NCBI RefSeq assembly: GCF_003048595.2
Contig: NZ_CP049270.1
Location: 310,001 to 374,000, forward strand
Origin: Campylobacter concisus
Lineage (GTDB): Bacteria > Campylobacterota > Campylobacteria > Campylobacterales > Campylobacteraceae
Direction of reading: 5' to 3'
DNA length: 64,000 nucleotides
The notes under the pieces were generated by a model that saw nothing but the letters and a program-made list of their open reading frames with translations, was not told where the DNA came from and did no database searches. This document shows, piece by piece, positions 58,899-64,000 of this stretch. The translations under genes were made by a program, and so were the position numbers. Within the stretch, counting starts at the first letter, position 1. The number at the start of each line of letters is the position of its first letter.

Positions 58899-59752
58899 TG
58901 AAGAAAATTTTTGCTCTTTTGTTTTTTACATTTTGCTTTTGTTTTGCCATAAATTTTAACGAGCAGATAAATGATGAGGCTCAAATTTTCTCTAAAAATG
59001 AGAAGGCTGAGCTTTTAAGTTTGGTGCAAAATTACGAGCAAAATAGTACGACGCAAATTGCTATCGTGACTCTTAAATCACTAGAAAATAAAAGCATAGA
59101 AGAGATCTCTCTTGAGATAGCTAGAGGCTACAAGCTGGGACAAAAACAAAGTAGTAATGGAGTGCTTTTAATAATCGCTCCAAACGAGAGAAAAATACGT
59201 ATAGAAGTTGGTTATGGACTCGAAGGTGTGCTAACTGACGCTATATCAAGCCAGATCATAAATGATGTGATAGTGCCTAAATTTAAGCAAGGCGATATGG
59301 GCGGTGGCGTGATAGATGGCATAAGAGCCATCATAAAGGTAGCTAGTGGTGAAGAATTTGAAAGTGCGAGTGATGATGAAGAGATACCGTTTGGAATAGT
59401 TGCCTTTTTTGCTGGCATGATCTCGTGTTTTGTCTCTGGCTTTTTAGGTAAATTTTTTATGCGAGTTGGCTTTAGTGCGTGTTTTGCAGGACTGATATCT
59501 ACGGTATTTGAGCAATTTTTTGGCGTGCAAAATTACTTCATTGTCTTTGCCATTGTGTTTGTAATATTTTTTATTATTTTAAAAAATGCTTTTAAAAGAA
59601 ATACTCAAAGCAAAAATACACATAGTGATTTCGGGCGTGATAGATCAGACTCAAATAGCAGTGGCAGTGGCCATTCAAGCAGTTCAAGAGGTGGTGGCTT
59701 TAGTGGCGGCGGAGGCTGTTTTGGCGGAGGTGGAGCAAGTGGCAGTTGGTAA
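58895..59752 (+). CDS. TPM-domain (YgcG-like) membrane protein
   Basis: A 285-residue protein: signal peptide, TPM domain (about 20-150; T-T-Q-I-A-I-V-T-L, R-K-I-R-I-E-V-G-Y-G-L-E-G), two to three membrane helices (about 165-235) and a Gly/Ser-rich tail ending G-G-G-A-S-G-S-W. This tail is typical of YgcG proteins that pair with LemA. The pair may be linked to membrane maintenance; no tested role is implied. Confidence 0.92.
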   Translation: MMKKIFALLFFTFCFCFAINFNEQINDEAQIFSKNEKAELLSLVQNYEQNSTTQIAIVTLKSLENKSIEEISLEIARGYKLGQKQSSNGVLLIIAPNERKIRIEVGYGLEGVLTDAISSQIINDVIVPKFKQGDMGGGVIDGIRAIIKVASGEEFESASDDEEIPFGIVAFFAGMISCFVSGFLGKFFMRVGFSACFAGLISTVFEQFFGVQNYFIVFAIVFVIFFIILKNAFKRNTQSKNTHSDFGRDRSDSNSSGSGHSSSSRGGGFSGGGGCFGGGGASGSW

Positions 59753-59818
59753 AATTTCATCAAAGATTAGCTTGTAAAGCTCAAACCCTTTAAAATATAT
59801 AAAAACTTAGGAGCAAAG

Positions 59819-60499
59819 ATGCTAGCTGGCGAGCTACTTAAAAGCCATTTTGCTAAATTTGATCTGGTGGCAGTGCTTAGTAAATTTTTGGAGCAAAGTC
59901 ATTTTGATAAAGAAAAATTTGATCTGCTTAAACAAAATAACTTTAAAAATTTAGATAAAAATATAAAGCAAGAGATAGTTGGGACTGCTTGCTTTAAAGA
60001 GTTTTTTGACGATAAATTTCAGAGTTTTTTATGCGAGCTTATGCAAAGTAAAGTTTTGATTGTTTCTGGCAAAGAGTATAAATTTAGCGAGCTTGAAATT
60101 TATACTTGTTTTGACGCAAATACCTACAAAAGGCAGTGTGAAGCCGGAGAAATTTACTTTCATAATTTTGGCTTTGACATATCTTTTAAAAGTGAGCCAT
60201 TGCTTTATGGTGGCATTTTAGTAAGAAGCCTAAAGCCCTTAAACGGGCAAAATTTTATCTTTGGGCCAAGAAAATGTGCCTTGCATATCTTAAATAGCAA
60301 AATGAGCAATTTAAACTTTGATCTAAAAGAGGCTGATTTTAGAAAAGATGGGATTACTTTTACGCCACGCATTAGATCATTTGGCGATGAAAACCAGCAA
60401 AAAAATGATCATCTTAGAGCATTTACTGCCGAGTTTGAAAAAGCCTTAGGGTTTGATGAAAATTATAAAAAGAGATTAAATGCCTATAAAAAGGGGTGA
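59819..60499 (+). CDS. Hypothetical 226-residue protein
   Basis: No recognised family. The N-terminal half is helical and lysine-rich; the C-terminal part has F-G-F-D-I-S-F and L-L-Y-G-G-I-L-V-R-S-L, a pattern loosely like a beta-rich binding fold or 3-methyladenine glycosylase, but I do not trust either. AGGAG precedes the ATG, so it is probably real. It overlaps the PPTase-like gene by 20 bases. Confidence 0.6.
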   Translation: MLAGELLKSHFAKFDLVAVLSKFLEQSHFDKEKFDLLKQNNFKNLDKNIKQEIVGTACFKEFFDDKFQSFLCELMQSKVLIVSGKEYKFSELEIYTCFDANTYKRQCEAGEIYFHNFGFDISFKSEPLLYGGILVRSLKPLNGQNFIFGPRKCALHILNSKMSNLNFDLKEADFRKDGITFTPRIRSFGDENQQKNDHLRAFTAEFEKALGFDENYKKRLNAYKKG

Positions 60500-60743
60500 A
60501 ATTCATCTTTTTATCAGCTTTTGTGGTGAGAAATTTAGCCCAAAAATGCTAGATAAAAAAGATCGCAGAAGAGTAAAAAAATACCCAAATTTAATAAAAC
60601 AAAACTCATTTAAAATATCTCGCTACTTAAAATTTAAAGCAAAGATGCGAGGTAAAATCTGTCTTTCTCATAAAGAAAATATCGCAGTTTTAGCCATTTC
60701 AAAAGAAAAGGTCAGAGTCGAAAATTTAAAAAAGAAATTTTAG
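60480..60743 (+). pseudogene. Truncated 4'-phosphopantetheinyl transferase-like remnant
   Basis: An 87-residue frame. The R-R-R...I-S-R-Y-L-K segment and I-C-L-S-H-K-E-N-I-A-V-L-A-I-S look like the first conserved block of Sfp-type PPTases, but the following V-G-[VI]-D-[IV]-E motif reads V-R-V-E-N, so the Mg-binding Asp is lost, and the C-terminal K-E-A block is absent. Probably an inactive fragment. It overlaps the previous gene by 20 bases. Confidence in family is moderate. Confidence 0.45.
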
Positions 60744-60805
60744 CTCTAAAATCAATGAAGGATTTTAATAAATTTGTCCTTGATGAAAATACTAGCGTAG
60801 CTTAA

Positions 60806-61330
60806 GTGAGCGGCTTTGTAAAGGGCTTGGCAAGTGATGAGGTGCTTGCTCGCCACAACGCTTTTAGCCTAAATTTTGCTGATTCGCTAAATGAGAGTCT
60901 AACTCAGGCAAAAGAGCTTGCTCTGAAGCTAAAAATGGCAGCACTTGTAGTCGCGTTTTTACTGCTATGGTTTTACTTTGGTGCGCTTATTTCGGCACTT
61001 GTGATGGGTGTCATCATCTTTGGTGTACTTCTTACGCTCTTTATCTTTGCCATTTTTGGCGTAAATTTAAGCATCTTTGGCGTCTTTGGGCTCATACTTG
61101 CAAGTGCTGTTGGGATTGATTACATGATATTTGCGCTAAATGATAGCCTTAGTGAAAAAGAGCGAATTTATGGGATATTTTGCTCATTTATCACGAGTTT
61201 TATCTCGTTTTTTACTCTTTCTTTTAGCCAGACCGCGGCTCTTAGCGTATTTGGACTAAGTGTTAGCCTTTGCGTGCTGATATATGGGCTATGTGCTAGC
61301 GTTTTATCTTGTAAAAAGATAAAAACTTAG
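60806..61330 (+). pseudogene. C-terminal fragment of an MMPL/RND-type lipid exporter
   Basis: A 174-residue frame with about five membrane helices beginning at residue 40, including A-V-G-I-D-Y-M-I-F-A-L-N-D, which is the helix-4/10 G-x-D-Y motif of MMPL/RND exporters. About three-quarters of a normal exporter is missing. The reading frame is open upstream of a TAA at 60803, where F-N-K-F-V-L-D-E-N-T-S-V-A might be a further piece. GTG start shown is only the first codon after that stop. Likely remnant of a lipid-linked biosynthetic cluster. Confidence 0.65.
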
Positions 61331-61342
61331 TTTGATTTTCAG

Positions 61343-61378
61343 CCCCCAAGCGGCTTGTCTAGCTCGGGGCTTTGATGG
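61343..61378. terminator. Hairpin between the MMPL remnant and the CinA gene
   Basis: AGCCCC (61343-61348) pairs with GGGGCT (61368-61373), followed by TTTG; it may serve as terminator for the plus-strand remnant. Confidence 0.45.
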
Positions 61379-61433
61379 TTTTTGTTATTTTAACTCATTA
61401 AATTGCGCGTAAGGGTTTTATAAAAGACAAAAT

Positions 61434-62531
61434 TTATGCGAAAAATATCTCACTTTTTAGGCGAAGTAGACATAGATAGGCGCTCAGAACACTCTGCTCT
61501 CTAATGTAGTTGCGATCTCCTTTTAAAAGAAGTCTCTCAACCTCGATATTGCCGTTTCTATCGCCAGCTGCGACGTAGACCGTGCCAACTGGCTTACTAG
61601 CTGTCCCGCCGCCCGGTCCTGCGATACCGCTAATGGCAAGAGAAAAGTCCGCATTTGTTGTGCTTAGCGTACCTTTTACCATCGCCTTTACGCAAGGCTC
61701 GCTCACGGCGCCATAGGTATCTAAAATTTCATCCTCAACGCCTAGCCACTCGTGCTTTATATGGTTTGCGTAGGTTACCAAGGAGCCGTCAAAGCTAGCT
61801 GAAATACCACCATATCTTGCAAATTTTGCCGCCGCAAGCCCAGCCGTGCAAGACTCGGCAAATGAAATTTTAAGCCCCTTTTGCATGAGTCTTTTTGCTA
61901 CAAAAGCGATCACATCTTTTTGCGGGATAAATTTTTGCGAAAATAGTGTTTTTACTCCCTGTAAAAAGCTCTCGATCTGGCCAAATTTATTACTTTTTGC
62001 CCTTACTAGTATCAAATTTGGCAGGGTCTGCGCAAGCGTGATATCGACCTCATAAGTTTTAGCAAGTGGCAGCATAAGGATCTTGGCGCTGTCAGTATCA
62101 ATGTCTATTAGATGAAAGTAGCTAAAATCAGGCTTAAAATCAATCAAAAACTCGCCGAGTTCTTCATTTGGATTAGCTTTTATGAGATTTATTTGAGCGT
62201 TATTTAGCTTGACTAAAAAGCTATTTTTTGAGTAGTCTAAGCTATCTTTAAGTGCAAGTGTCGTGCTATCTTTTAGCTCAAGCGAGCCCCCAGTTAGAGT
62301 CGCTATAATCTTTGCCGCGATAGCAAAATTTTCATCCGAGCCAAAAATGCTTACAAAGTCGTAATCTTTTGATAAATTTTCGATTATAAAAGGTAGCTCT
62401 TTGCTATTTTTTGGAGCAAAACTAACCACTCCAAGCTCGCCAAAATGATCCTCGTAACTTTGAAAAATGTAGTTTAGAAATTCTCTATTTATCTCAAGAT
62501 CTTCGCCTATTATTAAGATACTTTGTCTCAT
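61434..62531 (-). CDS. cinA: CinA-family protein (nicotinamide-nucleotide amidohydrolase domain)
   Basis: A 365-residue protein. The C-terminal 160 residues form the amidohydrolase domain: S-F-A-E-S-C-T-A-G near residue 229 (catalytic serine region), Y-G-A-V-S-E-P-C near 270 and I-A-G-P-G-G-G near 300. The N-terminal half is a divergent nucleotide-binding region without clear COG1058 motifs. AAAGGAG precedes the ATG. Divergent from ileS. Confidence 0.88.
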   Translation of the reverse strand: MRQSILIIGEDLEINREFLNYIFQSYEDHFGELGVVSFAPKNSKELPFIIENLSKDYDFVSIFGSDENFAIAAKIIATLTGGSLELKDSTTLALKDSLDYSKNSFLVKLNNAQINLIKANPNEELGEFLIDFKPDFSYFHLIDIDTDSAKILMLPLAKTYEVDITLAQTLPNLILVRAKSNKFGQIESFLQGVKTLFSQKFIPQKDVIAFVAKRLMQKGLKISFAESCTAGLAAAKFARYGGISASFDGSLVTYANHIKHEWLGVEDEILDTYGAVSEPCVKAMVKGTLSTTNADFSLAISGIAGPGGGTASKPVGTVYVAAGDRNGNIEVERLLLKGDRNYIREQSVLSAYLCLLRLKSEIFFA

Positions 62532-62626
62532 TTTTAAGCTCCTTTTTTTGCCTCATTATACTATTTTTCAGTGTGATTTAACCAGCACAGGTGTAAAATT
62601 AGCAAATTTTAAAATCAAGGTAAAAA

Positions 62627-64000
62627 ATGGACTACAAAGAGACGCTTTTACTCCCAGAGACAAATTTCCCGATGCGCGGAAATCTCCCACAAAATGAACC
62701 ACAAAGACTAAAATCATGGTACGAAGACCGCAAGGTTTACGAAAAAATGAAGAAAAATCGCCAAAACGCGGCTAAAAATTTCAACATCCACGACGGCCCT
62801 CCGTATGCAAACGGCCACCTTCACATCGGCCACGCGTTAAATAAAATTTTAAAAGATATCATCACAAAAACGCACTATTTTTATGGCGAAAACGTCCGCT
62901 ATGTGCCAGGCTGGGACTGCCATGGCTTGCCGATCGAGCAGCAAGTCGAAGTAAAGCTTGGCGATAAGAAAAAAGATCTTAGCAAGGTCGAGATCAGAGA
63001 GCTTTGCAGACAGCACGCGAGAGAATTTATAGACATTCAGCGAAATGAATTTAAAAGCCTTGGCATCATCGGCGACTTTGAAAATCCATACATGACGATG
63101 AAATTTGAGTTTGAGGCTGACATCTACAAAGCGCTTTGCGAGATCGCTAAAAAAGGCCTTTTGGTAGAGCGAAGCAAGCCAGTTTACTGGAGCTGGGCGG
63201 CTAGATCGGCACTAGCTGAGGCTGAGGTTGAGTATGAGGAAAAAGAGGACTACTCGATATATGTAGCATTTGGCCTTGACACAGACGCACTTGAGAAGCT
63301 TGGCGTAAAAGAGGCAAGCGCTGTCATCTGGACGACCACGCCTTGGACACTTCCAGCAAATCAAGCCATAAGCCTAAAACCAGATGAAATTTACGTGCTA
63401 ACGGCTGAAAATTTGATCTTTGCAAAGCCACTACTTGAAAGCGTTGTGCAAAGTGGCCTAAGCAAAGGCGAGATCAAAAAAGAGTTTAAATCAAGCCTAC
63501 TTGAAAATACTCACGCGATAAATCCACTAAACGGCAGAAAATCGCGATTTTTACTAGGCGATCACGTCATGATGGACGGGGGTACTGGACTTGTTCATAC
63601 AGCTCCAGGACACGGCGAGGACGACTACTACGTATGTTTAAAATATGGCTTTAGTGAAATTTTGATGCCAGTTGATGACGGCGGCTGCTACGATGAGAGC
63701 ATAAAACATCACGGACTATTTAGAAGCGACGTGGTAGACGAGTTTGTCGGCATGCACATCTTTAAAGCAAATGAGAAAATTTTAGAGCTACTTGGCAAAA
63801 GCTTGCTTAGCGTCTCTAAATTTAGACACTCTTATCCATTTTGCTGGAGAACGCACAAGCCTGTCATTTATAGAGCCACAAAGCAGTGGTTTATAGCTAT
63901 GGATGAGGCTAAACTTGGTGGCAAAACGCTTAGACAAACAGCGCTAGAAGAGCTTGAAAAGGTTAAATTTTATCCAAGCGTTGGCATAAAAAGAATAGGC
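62627..64000 (+). CDS. ileS: Isoleucyl-tRNA synthetase, 5' part (runs off the window)
   Basis: The first 458 codons of a class I synthetase, continuing past the window end. HIGH-type motif [11 protein letters not shown] near residue 60, W-D-C-H-G-L-P-I-E near 100, and editing-domain [11 protein letters not shown] near 230. Start ATG 62627 after AAGG. The KMSKS region lies beyond the window. Confidence 0.95.
   Translation, partial: MDYKETLLLPETNFPMRGNLPQNEPQRLKSWYEDRKVYEKMKKNRQNAAKNFNIHDGPPYANGHLHIGHALNKILKDIITKTHYFYGENVRYVPGWDCHGLPIEQQVEVKLGDKKKDLSKVEIRELCRQHAREFIDIQRNEFKSLGIIGDFENPYMTMKFEFEADIYKALCEIAKKGLLVERSKPVYWSWAARSALAEAEVEYEEKEDYSIYVAFGLDTDALEKLGVKEASAVIWTTTPWTLPANQAISLKPDEIYVLTAENLIFAKPLLESVVQSGLSKGEIKKEFKSSLLENTHAINPLNGRKSRFLLGDHVMMDGGTGLVHTAPGHGEDDYYVCLKYGFSEILMPVDDGGCYDESIKHHGLFRSDVVDEFVGMHIFKANEKILELLGKSLLSVSKFRHSYPFCWRTHKPVIYRATKQWFIAMDEAKLGGKTLRQTALEELEKVKFYPSVGIKRIG

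Overview
This 64 kb window comes from an AT-rich epsilonproteobacterium, almost certainly a Campylobacter and probably close to C. concisus (genus: high confidence; species: inference). The evidence is conserved gene order with C. jejuni (purA with two flagellar genes; surA-like/gltX2/malic enzyme/upp/mqnA; the FTR1-p19 iron operon; pflB/serS/trpS/aroK/der/EamA/kdsA/ribH/nusB/pyrF), the futalosine-type MqnA, a selenocysteine formate dehydrogenase, and the AT-rich codon style. No database search was run; all names rest on reading the translations.

Layout. 1-8.1 kb: nitroreductase, a large PAS/GGDEF/degenerate-EAL membrane protein, then an overlapping chain HisZ-like, purA, FliJ-like and MotE-like. 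8.2-14 kb: TerC, MoeA, YedE/FdhT, an ABC ATPase remnant, and a TonB-dependent receptor broken by one frameshift. 14-20.5 kb: SurA-like protein, gltX, malic enzyme, upp, a barnase-type RNase with its barstar, MqnA, and a Met/His-rich membrane protein. 20.5-31.1 kb: the formate dehydrogenase block: TorD-like chaperone and a polyferredoxin on the minus strand, then selA, selB, a thiol-disulfide protein, a small Tat protein, fdhA with an in-frame UGA (Sec178) and a SECIS-like hairpin, and fdhB. 31.3-40.7 kb: iron-uptake operon (FTR1, P19, DUF2318 protein, two MacB-like permeases, ATPase, thioredoxin lipoprotein), followed by a TraT-like lipoprotein and a DUF2920 protein. 40.7-48.1 kb, minus strand: pflB, serS, a CopD-like protein, trpS, aroK, der. 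48.2-55.2 kb: EamA exporter, kdsA, an SMR pair, an inserted BcgI-like restriction-modification pair, then ribH, nusB, pyrF.

55.2-58.3 kb is accessory: tRNA-Ser(GCT) followed by a complete tyrosine integrase, two small coupled genes (one HTH), a decayed S24 repressor, and the orphan C-terminal tail of a large surface protein. 58.3-64 kb: LemA, a TPM-domain protein, an unknown protein, PPTase-like and MMPL-exporter remnants (perhaps a decayed lipid/polyene cluster), a CinA-family protein and the start of ileS, which runs off the window.

Functional links: selA/selB, MoeA, YedE/FdhT, the TorD chaperone and the polyferredoxin all plausibly serve the Sec- and Mo/W-dependent formate dehydrogenase that feeds electrons to menaquinone (MqnA). 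FTR1-P19 and the broken TonB receptor are iron acquisition. FliJ, MotE and PflB are flagellar export and motor parts. The strongest unusual items are the barnase-barstar pair, the BcgI-like system placed inside a housekeeping operon, the eroded tRNA-Ser island, the palindromic repeats between trpS and aroK, and the decayed PPTase/MMPL locus.
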